From: GCA-003244245 sp049673305 | Lineage (GTDB): Bacteria > Actinomycetota > Actinomycetes > Mycobacteriales > Pseudonocardiaceae | NCBI GenBank assembly: GCA_049673305.1 | Contig: JBATXM010000197.1 | Location: forward strand, 1 to 64,000 | Direction: 5' to 3' | Length of the DNA stretch: 64,000 nucleotides | In this document: positions 29,577 to 38,981 of the stretch, piece by piece | Layout of the letters: every line of letters begins with the position of its first letter | Position numbering within the stretch: position 1 is the first letter of the stretch | Notes under the pieces: model-generated | Told to the model about the DNA's origin: nothing | The model's database searches: none | The model's input: the letters and a program-made list of their open reading frames with translations, nothing else | Made by a program: the position numbers and the translations under genes

Positions 29577-31859
29577 GTGCCGACCACTCCGGATGCTGAG
29601 CAGCCATACCGTGAGCTGGGGCTGGCCGATGACGAGTACGCGCGGATCCGGGAGATCCTCGGCCGGGCGCCGACCACGGCCGAGCTGGCGATGTACTCGG
29701 TGATGTGGAGCGAGCACTGCTCCTACAAGTCCTCGAAGGTGCACCTGCGCTCTTTCGGGGAGACGACCACCGAGGCGATGCGCCAGCGGGTACTCGCCGG
29801 TATCGGATCCAACGCCGGTGTCGTCGAGGTCGGTGACGGCTGGGCGGTGACATTCAAGATCGAGTCGCACAACCACCCGTCCTATGTGGAGCCCTATCAG
29901 GGCGCGGCGACCGGGGTCGGCGGGATCGTGCGCGACATCATGGCCATGGGCGCCCGCCCGATCGCGGTCGCCGACTCCCTGCGCTTCGGCTCCGCCGACG
30001 CGGCGGACACCGCGCGGGTCCTGCCGGGAGTGGTCGCCGGGGTCGGGGGCTACGGCAACTGCCTCGGCTTGCCCAACATCGGTGGCGAGGTGGTCTTCGA
30101 CCGCTCATACGCCGGCAACCCGCTGGTCAACGTGCTGTGCGTCGGGGTGTTGCGGGTGGCCGACCTGCACTTGGCGCATGCCAGTGGCACCAGCAACAAG
30201 ATCGTCCTGTTTGGCGCGCGCACCGGCCGCGACGGTATCGGTGGGGTCTCGGTGCTGGCCAGCGAAAGCTTCAGCGCCAACTCCGGGGATCACGGTGGCG
30301 GAAGAACGAAACTGCCCAGTGTTCAAGTGGGCGATCCGTTCACCGAGAAGGTGCTGATCGAATGCTGCCTGGAGCTCTTCGATGCCGGTCTGGTGATCGG
30401 TATTCAAGATCTCGGTGGGGCCGGCCTGGCCTGCGCGACGAGCGAACTGGCCAGCGCGGGAGACGGCGGCATGGTGGTGGATCTCGACGCGGTGCCGCTG
30501 CGGGCAGCGGGTATGACGCCGGCCGAGATCCTCTGCAGTGAGTCCCAGGAGCGGATGTGTGCCGTGGTGCATCCCGGCGATGTGGACGCCTTCATGGCGA
30601 TCTGCGCCACGTGGGACGTCACCGCCACGGTGATCGGTGCGGTCACCGATGGTGATCACCTGGTGATCACGTCACGCGGCGAGACCGTGGTGGACGTGCC
30701 GCCCCGCACCCTAGCGCACGGGGGTCCGGTTTACCACCGACCGGTGCAACGACCGCCCACCCAGGACGCTCTGCTCGCGGCCACCCCGGACGCTTTGGCC
30801 CGGCCGGGCACTTCGGATGCCTTGCGCGCCACGGTGCTGCGGATGGTGGCCAGCCCCGGGTTGTGCTCGCGGGCCTGGGTGACCGACCAGTACGACCGTT
30901 ACGTGCGGGGTGCCACCGTGCTCGCGCAACCCAGCGACGCGGGGATGGTCCGCATCGACGAGACCACCCAGCGCGGGGTGGCGGTGGCCACCGATGGCAA
31001 CGCTCGGTACTGCGCACTGGACCCTTACGCCGGCACCCAGCTGGCGCTGGCCGAGGCCTACCGCAACGTCGCGGTCACCGGTGCCGCTCCGCTGGCCGTG
31101 ACGAACTGTCTTAATTTCGGCGCGCCCACTGACCCCGGCGTGATGTGGCAGTTCGAGCAGGCCGTTCGCGGACTGGCCGACGGTTGCGCCGCGCTGGGCA
31201 TCCCCGTCACCGGGGGAAACGTGAGTTTCTACAACCAGACCGGGGACAGCGCGATCCTGCCCACCCCGGTGGTTGGGGTACTCGGAGTGATCGACGACGT
31301 GCGCCGTCGAATCCGCACCGGACTGGGCGATCCCGGTGACGAGCTCTGGCTGCTCGGCGAGACTCGTGATGAGTTCGGTGGCAGCGAATGGGCGCACGAG
31401 GTGCACGGGCACCTCGGTGGTCGCCCGCCCTCGGTGGATCTGGCCCGCGAGCGGGCGATCGGTGCGGTGCTCGCCGCCGCGTCCCGGGAGGGCCTGGTGA
31501 GCGGGGCGCACGATCTGTCCGACGGTGGTCTGGCGCAGGCACTGGTGGAAGCCTGCCTGCTGAGCGGTCTCGGCGCTCGGGTGAGCCTGCCGGCCCAGGT
31601 TGACCACACGCGGCTCGATCCGTTCGTCGCGCTCTTCGCAGAGTCATCCGCGCGCGTCGTGCTCGGTGTGTCCGGCGCCGCTGCGCCTCGTGTCGCGCAA
31701 CTGTGCACCGATCTCGGGGTTCCGGTGACCCGGCTCGGGGAGATCCACGCCGCGCCCGTGCTCGAGATCGTCAACGTCGCCACCTTCACCCTGGACGAGC
31801 TGCGCGCCGCCTGGGAAGCCACCCTGCCAGCCCTGTTCGGAACTGAGCGAGAGCCATGA
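29577..31859 (+). CDS. purL: Phosphoribosylformylglycinamidine synthase subunit PurL
   Basis: A 760-residue PurL of the small type that requires PurS and PurQ. Start GTG 29577. Visible are YSVMWSEHCSYKSSKVHLR, the ATP-site His in KIESHNHPSYVEPYQGAATG, DLGGAGLACATSELA, and the second half-repeat with NCLNFGAPTDPGVMWQFEQA and VTGGNVSFYNQ. It converts FGAR to FGAM. Its stop overlaps the next start by 4 nt. Confidence 0.96.
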   Translation: MPTTPDAEQPYRELGLADDEYARIREILGRAPTTAELAMYSVMWSEHCSYKSSKVHLRSFGETTTEAMRQRVLAGIGSNAGVVEVGDGWAVTFKIESHNHPSYVEPYQGAATGVGGIVRDIMAMGARPIAVADSLRFGSADAADTARVLPGVVAGVGGYGNCLGLPNIGGEVVFDRSYAGNPLVNVLCVGVLRVADLHLAHASGTSNKIVLFGARTGRDGIGGVSVLASESFSANSGDHGGGRTKLPSVQVGDPFTEKVLIECCLELFDAGLVIGIQDLGGAGLACATSELASAGDGGMVVDLDAVPLRAAGMTPAEILCSESQERMCAVVHPGDVDAFMAICATWDVTATVIGAVTDGDHLVITSRGETVVDVPPRTLAHGGPVYHRPVQRPPTQDALLAATPDALARPGTSDALRATVLRMVASPGLCSRAWVTDQYDRYVRGATVLAQPSDAGMVRIDETTQRGVAVATDGNARYCALDPYAGTQLALAEAYRNVAVTGAAPLAVTNCLNFGAPTDPGVMWQFEQAVRGLADGCAALGIPVTGGNVSFYNQTGDSAILPTPVVGVLGVIDDVRRRIRTGLGDPGDELWLLGETRDEFGGSEWAHEVHGHLGGRPPSVDLARERAIGAVLAAASREGLVSGAHDLSDGGLAQALVEACLLSGLGARVSLPAQVDHTRLDPFVALFAESSARVVLGVSGAAAPRVAQLCTDLGVPVTRLGEIHAAPVLEIVNVATFTLDELRAAWEATLPALFGTEREP

Positions 31860-32242
31860 CGCAGCGGCGCCGAGTTGACGCGCAGCAGCTGCGGGGCGCG
31901 CTTGCTGCGGTCGCGGGATGGTTGGACGGGAATGGGTGCCAGCCGGCACGCCATGAACTGGCGCAGGCCGTCCGGCTCAGTCTTCGTGCGCTGGCGCAGG
32001 TCGCTCCTGGCGCCACGGTGGAGGTGCGGGTACCGCCGTTTGCGGCGGTGCAGTGTGTCGCAGGGCCACCGCATACTCGGGGACACACGAGGGGTACCCC
32101 ACCCAACGTGGTGGAGACCGACCCACGAACCTGGTTAGAGCTAGCCACTGGCCGAGTGGCCTGGGCCGTGGTGATCGCCGACGGGCGGGTGGCCGCCTCA
32201 GGTTCCCGTGCGGACGTTTCGGGGTGGTTGCCGCTGGGCTAG
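31856..32242 (+). CDS. Sterol-carrier (SCP2-like) family protein
   Basis: A 128-residue protein starting ATG 31856, coupled to purL by an ATGA overlap. The sequence (VEVRVPPFAAVQCVAGPPHT, WLELATGRVAWAVVIADGRV, ASGSRADVSGWLPL) matches the small SCP-like gene that lies between purL and purF in many actinobacteria, including mycobacteria (Rv0807 type). The ligand is unknown. Its fixed place suggests a link to purine metabolism, but no mechanism is known. Confidence 0.8.
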   Translation: MTQRRRVDAQQLRGALAAVAGWLDGNGCQPARHELAQAVRLSLRALAQVAPGATVEVRVPPFAAVQCVAGPPHTRGHTRGTPPNVVETDPRTWLELATGRVAWAVVIADGRVAASGSRADVSGWLPLG

Positions 32243-32304
32243 TAGACTGGAAACCATCACCAGTCCGGTCGGCCCAAACAGTGGAGTCTCAGGTGGGCAA
32301 CGAA

Positions 32305-33822
32305 ATGCCCCGACATGACCCCGGCTCTTACAGCGCAGACAGCGACGACTACACCGGACCGCGCGAAGAGTGCGGTGTCTTCGGTGTGTGGGCGCCCGGC
32401 GAAGAGGTCGCCAAGCTAGCCTATTTCGGCCTGTTTGCGCTGCAGCACCGGGGCCAGGAGGCTGCCGGAATCGCGGTGTCCGACGGCTCGCGGGTGCTGG
32501 TGTTCAAAGATCTGGGGCTGGTCAGCCAGGTGTTCGACGAGCAGGTGCTGTCCAGTCTATCCGGGCACATCGCGGTCGGGCACTGCCGTTATTCCACCAC
32601 CGGCTCGAGCATCTGGGAGAACGCTCAGCCGACTTTTTGCACCACGGCCACCGGCTCGGGTCTGGCGTTGGGGCACAACGGCAATCTGGTCAACACCGCC
32701 GAACTGCTGGCGCAGGCTCGTCAGGCCGGCGTGCTCACCCGCGAGGGGGTGAGCACTGACTCTGACCTGATCACCGGGCTGCTCGCCGCCGCCGCCAAGG
32801 ACACCAGCATCGACAACGCCGCTCAGCGGCTGCTGCCCCAGTTGCGTGGGGCGTTCTCGCTGGTCTTCTGCGACAATGACACGCTCTACGCCGCGCGAGA
32901 CCAGCATGGTGTCCGCCCGTTGGTGCTGGGCAGGCTGCTGGAGCGCGGCTGGGTGCTTGCTAGTGAGACTGCGGCGCTGGACATCGTCGGGGCCCGTTTC
33001 GTCCGTGAAGTGGAACCCGGCGAGCTACTGGCTATCGACGCGAGCGGGCTGCGTAGCTCGCGATTCGCCAGCCCTGACCCCAAAGGTTGCGTGTTCGAGT
33101 ACGTTTACCTGGCGCGACCGGACACCACGATCGCTGGGCGGGGCGTGCACGCCACCCGGTTGGAGATTGGCCGTCGGTTGGCCCTGGAACATCCGGCCGA
33201 CGCCGATCTGGTCATCCCGGTACCCGAATCGGGCACTCCAGCCGCGATTGGCTACGCGCAGGGCTCGGGCATCCCCTATGGAAAGGGGTTGGTGAAGAAC
33301 GCCTATGTCGGGCGTACCTTCATCCAGCCGTCCCAGACGATCCGCCAACTGGGCATCCGGCTCAAGCTCAACCCGCTGCGAGATGTTATCCGCGGCCAGC
33401 GTCTGGTCGTGGTGGACGACTCCATCGTGCGCGGAAACACCCAGCGCGCCCTGGTTCGGATGCTGCGCGAGGCCGGGGCGATCGAGGTGCACGTGCGGAT
33501 CGCCAGCCCACCGGTGCGCTGGCCGTGCTTCTACGGCATCGACTTCGCCTCCCACGCCGAGCTGATTGCCACCGGAGCCGGTGGTAGCAATGTTGATGGG
33601 ATACAGAATGTCGAGGGGATACGGCGCGGGATCGGGGCCGACAGTCTCGGTTACATCAGCCTCGAGGGCCTCATCGCTGCCTCTGAACAGCCGGCCTCCC
33701 GGCTGTGCACGGCCTGCTTCGACGGCCGCTACCCGATCCCGCTGCCACCCAGCGAGTCCATCGGCAAGCACCTGCTCGACGACCTTGACGCGGTGGCGCC
33801 GGTGGCATCCCTGACCAGGTAA
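32305..33822 (+). CDS. purF: Amidophosphoribosyltransferase
   Basis: First enzyme of purine synthesis: makes phosphoribosylamine from PRPP and glutamine. The nucleophile Cys in REECGVFGVW is at about residue 23, so the first 22 residues should be a cleaved propeptide. The PRPP loop is VVVDDSIVRGNT. Cys residues in CFYGIDFAS and LCTACFDGRYP match the Bacillus-type [4Fe-4S] ligands. ATG 32305 is preferred (AGGTGGG 8 nt upstream); GTG 32281 and 32293 are in frame. A 6-bp dyad (GACTGG 32245-32250 with CCAGTC 32260-32265) sits just upstream. Confidence 0.95.
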   Translation: MPRHDPGSYSADSDDYTGPREECGVFGVWAPGEEVAKLAYFGLFALQHRGQEAAGIAVSDGSRVLVFKDLGLVSQVFDEQVLSSLSGHIAVGHCRYSTTGSSIWENAQPTFCTTATGSGLALGHNGNLVNTAELLAQARQAGVLTREGVSTDSDLITGLLAAAAKDTSIDNAAQRLLPQLRGAFSLVFCDNDTLYAARDQHGVRPLVLGRLLERGWVLASETAALDIVGARFVREVEPGELLAIDASGLRSSRFASPDPKGCVFEYVYLARPDTTIAGRGVHATRLEIGRRLALEHPADADLVIPVPESGTPAAIGYAQGSGIPYGKGLVKNAYVGRTFIQPSQTIRQLGIRLKLNPLRDVIRGQRLVVVDDSIVRGNTQRALVRMLREAGAIEVHVRIASPPVRWPCFYGIDFASHAELIATGAGGSNVDGIQNVEGIRRGIGADSLGYISLEGLIAASEQPASRLCTACFDGRYPIPLPPSESIGKHLLDDLDAVAPVASLTR

Positions 33823-33888
33823 CGTAACGGTAACTGCTCGTAGGGGCATTTCTCGCGCCATCGTCATCTGCGTCCTGGAGCGCCTGCC

Positions 33889-34986
33889 ATGACCGAGATC
33901 GTCAGCTCGCACAGCACCTATGCTTTGGCCGGGGTGGACATCGCTGCTGGGGAGCGGGCCGTTACCGCGCTGCGTCCCCATGCCGAGCGGGCTCGCCGCC
34001 CGGAGGTGCTGGGCGCCATCGGCGGATTCGCCGGCCTGTTCAAGCTCAAGCTCGACCGCTGCCGCGAGCCCGTCCTGGCCAGCTCCACCGACGGCGTCGG
34101 TACCAAGATCGCGGTAGCGCAGGCGCTGGACGTGCACCACACCATCGGCATCGACCTGGTGGCGATGGTGGTCGATGACCTGGTGGTGTGTGGGGCCGAG
34201 CCATTGTTCCTGCAGGACTACATCGCCGTCGGGAAGGTCGTACCGGAGCGGATCGCGGAGCTCGTCCGGGGAATCGCTGACGGCTGCGTCCAGGCTGGCT
34301 GCGCGCTACTGGGCGGGGAGACCGCCGAGCACCCCGGGATGATGACCGACGACGCCTATGACCTGTCCGCGACCGGGGTGGGCGTGGTGGAGGCCGACGC
34401 CATCCTGGGTCCTGATCGCGTGCGGCCCGGTGACGTGGTGGTGGCGATGGCCTCCTCAGGGCTGCATTCCAACGGCTATTCGCTGGCCCGGCACGTGCTG
34501 CTGGACATGGCCCGAATGCCCCTGGACGGGCATGTTGAGGAGTTCGGCCGCACATTGGGCGAGCAGTTGCTCGAGCCCACCCGGATCTACACCAAAGACT
34601 GCCTGGCGTTGGTCGCGGAGACCGAAGTGCGGACGTTCGCCCACATCACCGGGGGTGGCCTAGCGGCGAACCTGTCCCGGGTGATGCCCCGCGGGTTGGT
34701 CGCCGTGTTGGAGCGCGGTAGCTGGACGCCGGCTGCGGAGTTCGCGCTGATCACTCGCCGGGGCCGGGTACAGCGCGCCGAGATGGAGCGCACCTTCAAC
34801 ATGGGTGTCGGGATGGTCGCGGTGGTCGATCCCGCTGAGGTGGACCGCGCGTTGGCCGTGCTGAAGGCCCGGCATGTGCCGGCGTGGGTACTGGGTGAGG
34901 TGCGCAAATCCCGCGACATCGCGATCGAGAGCGTCGGGAAGGACTCCGACCGCGCAGTGCTTCGCGGGGATCATCCGCGATTTTGA
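33889..34986 (+). CDS. purM: Phosphoribosylformylglycinamidine cyclo-ligase (AIR synthetase)
   Basis: A 365-residue AIR synthetase: DGVGTKIAVAQALDVHHTIG, VDDLVVCGAEPLFLQDYIAV, GGETAEHPGM, ASSGLHSNGYSLARHVL and HITGGGLAANLSRVMP. It closes the imidazole ring of AIR using ATP. ATG 33889 follows a GGAGCG ribosome site. It lies 66 nt after purF in the same direction. Confidence 0.96.
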   Translation: MTEIVSSHSTYALAGVDIAAGERAVTALRPHAERARRPEVLGAIGGFAGLFKLKLDRCREPVLASSTDGVGTKIAVAQALDVHHTIGIDLVAMVVDDLVVCGAEPLFLQDYIAVGKVVPERIAELVRGIADGCVQAGCALLGGETAEHPGMMTDDAYDLSATGVGVVEADAILGPDRVRPGDVVVAMASSGLHSNGYSLARHVLLDMARMPLDGHVEEFGRTLGEQLLEPTRIYTKDCLALVAETEVRTFAHITGGGLAANLSRVMPRGLVAVLERGSWTPAAEFALITRRGRVQRAEMERTFNMGVGMVAVVDPAEVDRALAVLKARHVPAWVLGEVRKSRDIAIESVGKDSDRAVLRGDHPRF

Positions 34987-35058
34987 CCCGGTTGGTGAGC
35001 TCCGGTCGGTGAGTGACCCCAAGTTGGTGAGCGACCCCGGTTGACCCGGTTGGTGAGC
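34984..35058. repeat. Short direct repeats after purM
   Basis: TTGACCCGGTTGGTGAGC occurs at about 34984 and again at about 35042, with partial copies (GTGAG(T/C)GACCCC) between. The array fills the gap between purM and the convergent DUF3073 gene. No hairpin terminator is evident. Confidence 0.6.
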
Positions 35059-35074
35059 GACGATGGGTGTGGCC

Positions 35075-35284
35075 TCAACGGCGGTACTCGTCGTCCTCGT
35101 TGGTGCTCGCCTCATCGGCGTTGTCTCGGGCGCCGTGGTCATCGTCGCTCTTGCCGATAGTGCGGCTGACCCCGTTGCCGCTCGACAGCTCTCGTTGAAG
35201 AGCTTCAAGATCTGTGGCAGGGGAGCTGTATTTGAGTTCCCGGGCCACCTTCGTTTGCTTGGCCTTGGCTCGGCCGCGCCCCAT
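35075..35284 (-). CDS. DUF3073 protein
   Basis: A 69-residue, very hydrophilic protein: basic N-terminus (MGRGRAKAKQTKVARELKYS), central YSSPATDLEALQREL and an acidic tail (STNEDDEYRR). This is the standard DUF3073 protein found next to purM in actinobacteria. Function unknown; likely cytoplasmic and partly disordered. Convergent with purM. Confidence 0.92.
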   Translation of the reverse strand: MGRGRAKAKQTKVARELKYSSPATDLEALQRELSSGNGVSRTIGKSDDDHGARDNADEASTNEDDEYRR

Positions 35285-35371
35285 GGCTCGACCCCCTCGC
35301 GCAGGGAGACGGGGCGGCCGGGGGAACCGGCGGCCCCGTTCATCTCGACAGTGTTTCTCTTAGGTTCAACC

Positions 35372-35881
35372 CTACAGGGTGGGGTGGAAGGGATGCGACG
35401 CGGCCATCTCCGCCCAGCCGTACTCCCGGAAGACCTGCCCTGTGCGGGCATCGGAGCAGGCCTGGCCGAGGAAGTCCAGCGCATCCTCCGGCAGGTCCTC
35501 CGGGTCAGCCCAGACGAGTTCGGTGCACTTGTGCGGCTCGCGGATCTCCGGCTGACCCACCCACGTGCTGGTGGTGAAGAAGATGTCCAGCCGCGGTTCC
35601 TGGGAGCGGCGGAACATCGTGCCCGCCGGTCGCAGCGCGGCGGGGTCTAGCGTGATACCCAGTTCCTCGCGCACCTCGCGCACCTCGCGCACCTCGCACT
35701 CCGTGGGTGTCTCTCCGAGGTCGATGTGGCCGGCCGGCAGGCCGAGCTGACCGTCGGCGAAGCCGCTGCCCGCCCGGCGCATGAGCAAGATCCGACCGTG
35801 GGTGTCGGTGAGGAACACGTGCACCGCCACCGGGTAACGATCATGTTTGGTGTCGAACACGAACTCGCTGCGGTCGGTCAT
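35372..35881 (-). CDS. Nudix hydrolase with a 3-residue insertion in the Nudix box
   Basis: A 169-residue protein with a Nudix box reading GHIDLGETPTECEV then REVREVREELGI. The consensus is Gx5Ex7REUxEExGU. With one REV removed the box would be exact. The extra residues come from three tandem copies of the 9-bp unit GAGGTGCGC (about 35663-35690). The catalytic helix is thus lengthened by almost one turn, which should shift the metal-binding Glu residues relative to the rest. Outside the box the protein looks normal. Substrate is unknown. It lies 49 nt downstream of the HTH regulator gene. Confidence 0.8.
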   Translation of the reverse strand: MTDRSEFVFDTKHDRYPVAVHVFLTDTHGRILLMRRAGSGFADGQLGLPAGHIDLGETPTECEVREVREVREELGITLDPAALRPAGTMFRRSQEPRLDIFFTTSTWVGQPEIREPHKCTELVWADPEDLPEDALDFLGQACSDARTGQVFREYGWAEMAASHPFHPTL

Positions 35882-35930
35882 CGCTCTCCTCCACAGCGAA
35901 CATGATCTTTTTCCATGTTTGTGGATCGGG

Positions 35931-37382
35931 TCAGGCGGCGATGTCGGTGCTGATGCGGTGGGCGAGGTCCAGTGCGGTGGAGTCGGTGGTGTGCTGGCGG
36001 ATCTCGGTGCCGAGCGTGATCAGGTCGCGAGCGGTGCGGCGGGAGGTCACCTGGTTGATGGCGGCGAGCATCTGCTCGGTGCTGGCGTTGGCGAGTTCGG
36101 TCTCGCCGCAGCGATACTGGTTGGTGGCCAGCGTGATGCGACCGCGGAGCATGGCGCGAGCGCGACCTGGATCACGCACCGTGAGTGCCTCGGTCATCTC
36201 CACGACGGCGGTCTGCGCGAAGCGCTGGTCGTGGCTGGCGAGCCGGGAGTACGCGTTCGCTCGAGCGGCCGGTAGCTCGGAGTGGTCGGGCAGTACAACA
36301 CCACTGAGGACCCACTCGGCCGGCGCCTCTTGGGCACGGGCGTAGTGCTCCTCGGCCCGGCGCAACGCGCGTTGCGTCTCCTCGACGTTGCCCAGGCTGG
36401 CGTGCACGTAGGCTTCCCTGCGGGCCAGGTCGCACAGCATCTCGGACGACTTGGCTTCCTGGGCAGGCAGCGCACCCAGCCGGAACAGCTGCAAGGCCTC
36501 CGGGAAATGACCGGCCTCCAGGTACAGCCCACCAAGATCCTGCAACGCATGGGCTGCGTGCACCGGTTCCTCGGCCCGTTGCGCCGACTCCAGGGAGCGC
36601 AGGAAGCAGCTCTGCGCTGAGCGCGGCAGGCACAGATCACGGGACGTCCAGCCGGCCAAACTCTCCAGCCGGGCCAGCGCCGCATCCAGCGACCGCAGCA
36701 CCTCATCGGGCGCTTTCGCTCCTCGCAGTTGCTGCGCCCAGTTCAGCTGGCCGAGCACGGCGTCCCGGCAGGAACCGCCACCGAAGGCCTTGTCCTGCGC
36801 CATCAGGCTCCGGGTCATCGTCTCGACGCGGACCACGTCAGGCGCACCGATCCGAGCCGGGACCGGGCTGGTGGCTACCGGTGCATCCAAAATGGCCAGG
36901 TCCGCCGCAGTCAGACCGGCCCCGACGGAAATCTTCGCCGCGAGCGCGACCGCCTCGCGCCGCTTCATCGCCTGATCCTCCACGGTCCCGGGGCTGCGGT
37001 CCCCATCCACCGTACCAGCGCGGGTCGTGATGCCCAGCCGATTCACCTCGCGGTGCAACGTCAGCCGCAGTGCCTGCGCCTTGGCCCGGGATTCAGCAAG
37101 CTGCGCTTCTCGCACCTGGACCTCATAGGCCTCCTTCGCCGCTGACACGACCCGAAATGCGGCCAACAGGGCACCCTCGGCACCGCAGAGCTCATCGGCG
37201 ATCGTCCAGAAGCGCTCGTCACCACGGGAGCGCCCCTTCTCGATGTGCGTCACATTGGTGCGGTCACAGCAGGCGGCGTGGGCGAGCTGGCGCTGGGTCA
37301 GCTCCGCCGCCACCCGGAAGATGGTGAGCTGCGCACCGAGCCCTCGGCGCATCTCCGCAAGATTTTCCGGTTCCCGAGCCAT
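35931..37382 (-). CDS. XRE-type regulator with TPR-like C-terminus
   Basis: A 483-residue protein. The N-terminal helix-turn-helix lies at about residues 12-70 (LTQRQLAHAACCDRTNVTHI, EKGRSRGDERFWTIADEL). A linker and a long helical TPR region follow (HAAHALQDLGGLYLEAGHFP, REAYVHASLGNVEETQRALR). ATG 37382 is chosen over longer frames because GGAGG lies 9 nt upstream and the HTH then starts at the usual place. This is the large actinomycete class often placed beside small effector genes; the Nudix gene downstream may be its target or partner (inference). Confidence 0.85.
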   Translation of the reverse strand: MAREPENLAEMRRGLGAQLTIFRVAAELTQRQLAHAACCDRTNVTHIEKGRSRGDERFWTIADELCGAEGALLAAFRVVSAAKEAYEVQVREAQLAESRAKAQALRLTLHREVNRLGITTRAGTVDGDRSPGTVEDQAMKRREAVALAAKISVGAGLTAADLAILDAPVATSPVPARIGAPDVVRVETMTRSLMAQDKAFGGGSCRDAVLGQLNWAQQLRGAKAPDEVLRSLDAALARLESLAGWTSRDLCLPRSAQSCFLRSLESAQRAEEPVHAAHALQDLGGLYLEAGHFPEALQLFRLGALPAQEAKSSEMLCDLARREAYVHASLGNVEETQRALRRAEEHYARAQEAPAEWVLSGVVLPDHSELPAARANAYSRLASHDQRFAQTAVVEMTEALTVRDPGRARAMLRGRITLATNQYRCGETELANASTEQMLAAINQVTSRRTARDLITLGTEIRQHTTDSTALDLAHRISTDIAA

Positions 37383-37619
37383 GCCCCCACACCTCCGCGG
37401 TTCTCCCCTGCTGGGCGGCCCCAGCGTAACCGCCGGGTGGTTGACATGAGGGTGACAACAGTGTGATGTCAGTGCCGCACAGCTCCAGCACAGCTCGATT
37501 CTGGTTACCAGTGGCTCGTTACCGGCGCCTCGATGCGAGCGCCGGTAACTTTTTGTAGCCACCTGGTTACGCACGCTACTGTGACGCAAGAGAAGATGTC
37601 CTCGCGCGAGGGAGCGGCC

Positions 37620-37811
37620 GTGGAGATCAACGAGTACCAATGTGCAGCTCAAGAGACGAGTCAGCTACGGCTTGGCGGCCCCCATAGTGCGGTCGCGCCG
37701 ATGCTTGGTCTGGCCAGTGCGACGGGCGCGATCCTCAACGTATATAAGAAGTACCTCCGTCACGCAGAATCCCATCGAGCTCTTCTTCCCGCCGAAGTGG
37801 TGGATCAATGA
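37620..37811 (+). pseudogene. Truncated MazG-like pyrophosphohydrolase
   Basis: A 63-residue frame from GTG 37620 (GGGAG just upstream): EINEYQCAAQETSQL, then APMLGLASATGAILNVYKKY, then LRHAESHRALLPAEVVDQ and stop. It aligns by eye with the first half of small MazG-like nucleotide pyrophosphohydrolases (NEYQ..A..T, P.LGLAGEAGELL.E.KKYLRDG). The acidic metal ligands of the EAGELLxE helix are replaced (ATGAILNV), and the second half of the fold is missing. Most likely a dead remnant; no continuation is found in other frames. Confidence 0.5.
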
Positions 37812-37973
37812 CAAGCTCCCCGTGGGCTTGGTATTCGGGGCGCCTTCCACTGTAAGGAAGGAGAAGTAGTAGCCGGTTGCTCCGATCGCGGCTCAGTTCA
37901 GATCGGGTAACGGAGGTGCCTTGCGCGAGGAAGCAGAGGTCGGCAACCGGTCGGTGGGCGGTCAGGTGCTCGA

Positions 37974-38981
37974 TCAGTGCGGCGCGGTCGCTGGAGCGTC
38001 GTCATGGGTTACCGGAGGTGTCGCCTCGGGCGCCGGTCCCGGGTTTCGCGGAGCGGCTGGGGCAGGTTGCTTGCCCACCTGCACCGGGCCCTTCACGCTC
38101 CCGGTCACCGGGGCGAAACCGGAACGGTCGGGCAGAAAAGCGCCGAGCCGGCAGTCCACCCGGGTGCTTCCGGCCTGCCAGCTCTCCATTCGTAGCGTTT
38201 CCCAGAACAATGTGAGTCCCTTATTCGCGACGACCGAGAGGCCCCCCGCGAAATCCTTCGCCAGGCGGGTGCATTCCGTGTTCAGCAGCCGGTCCTGCGC
38301 GGCTTCGTCGGGATATCCCTTGGGGAAGGCGCCTTTGAGGTCGACCACTCCGATGACCTCGATGGCATGGGGACCCGTGCAATCGACTGGGTCGCTCACT
38401 GCTTTGCCGTCGTTTCCCAGGCAGGTACCGGGCGGGTGCACGTCGGACTGGTCCTGTGTCAGCACACTGCCGGTGGTCAGAAACAGCGTTCCGGTGTGGC
38501 CAGCGGACTGTACCCCGCAGCGCAACGTCCGGTCTCCGCGTACCCAGCCGGCTTCGCTGGGTTTGATCGCTCCTATGGTGAACCGGCCGAACGGATCGAG
38601 GTGATCGGCCAGTGCCTGGGTACTGAGCTGGGTACACCGCTGCGTTACCAGCCGCTGCCAGCGTGCCGGATCGGGGAAAGCGGCCTGGGGACCGTAGTCC
38701 TGGAGGTCTAGCGTCTCGGTGACCTCGAACAGGTGGGGTTGCGCGCAGCTCACCGCCCTGGCGTCGAGTGCGTCCGGCTTCTGCCAGGTCAGGCAGGTGT
38801 GTGCGGGGGCTCGGAGTGATTGCGCGCTGGATGTGCCGGCCAGGCCTGCTGGCCCAACGGCGATCAGGGCTGCTCGCCCGGTCGGCACACCGACCGCGAC
38901 CAGGGCCGTCAGCGCGCCCAGCACTGCCCCAGCGGCGAGCCGCCGGGTGCTGCGCCTGGCGCGGTGCCCGGCGGAGGTCAC
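37974..38981 (-). CDS. Septum-formation family exported protein
   Basis: A 335-residue protein with an N-terminal signal/anchor helix (about 18-40) and two copies of a Cys-containing module: CLTWQKPDALDARAVSCAQP with HLFEVTETLDL, and CLGNDGKAVSDPVDCTGPH with AIEVIGVVDL. This C...C.PH..EV pattern is typical of the actinobacterial septum formation family. The C-terminus is Pro/Ala-rich. The Cys pairs should form disulfides outside the cell. GTG 38981 overlaps the dedA stop by 4 nt. The name is a family label; a division role is not shown here. Confidence 0.78.
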   Translation of the reverse strand: MTSAGHRARRSTRRLAAGAVLGALTALVAVGVPTGRAALIAVGPAGLAGTSSAQSLRAPAHTCLTWQKPDALDARAVSCAQPHLFEVTETLDLQDYGPQAAFPDPARWQRLVTQRCTQLSTQALADHLDPFGRFTIGAIKPSEAGWVRGDRTLRCGVQSAGHTGTLFLTTGSVLTQDQSDVHPPGTCLGNDGKAVSDPVDCTGPHAIEVIGVVDLKGAFPKGYPDEAAQDRLLNTECTRLAKDFAGGLSVVANKGLTLFWETLRMESWQAGSTRVDCRLGAFLPDRSGFAPVTGSVKGPVQVGKQPAPAAPRNPGPAPEATPPVTHDDAPATAPH

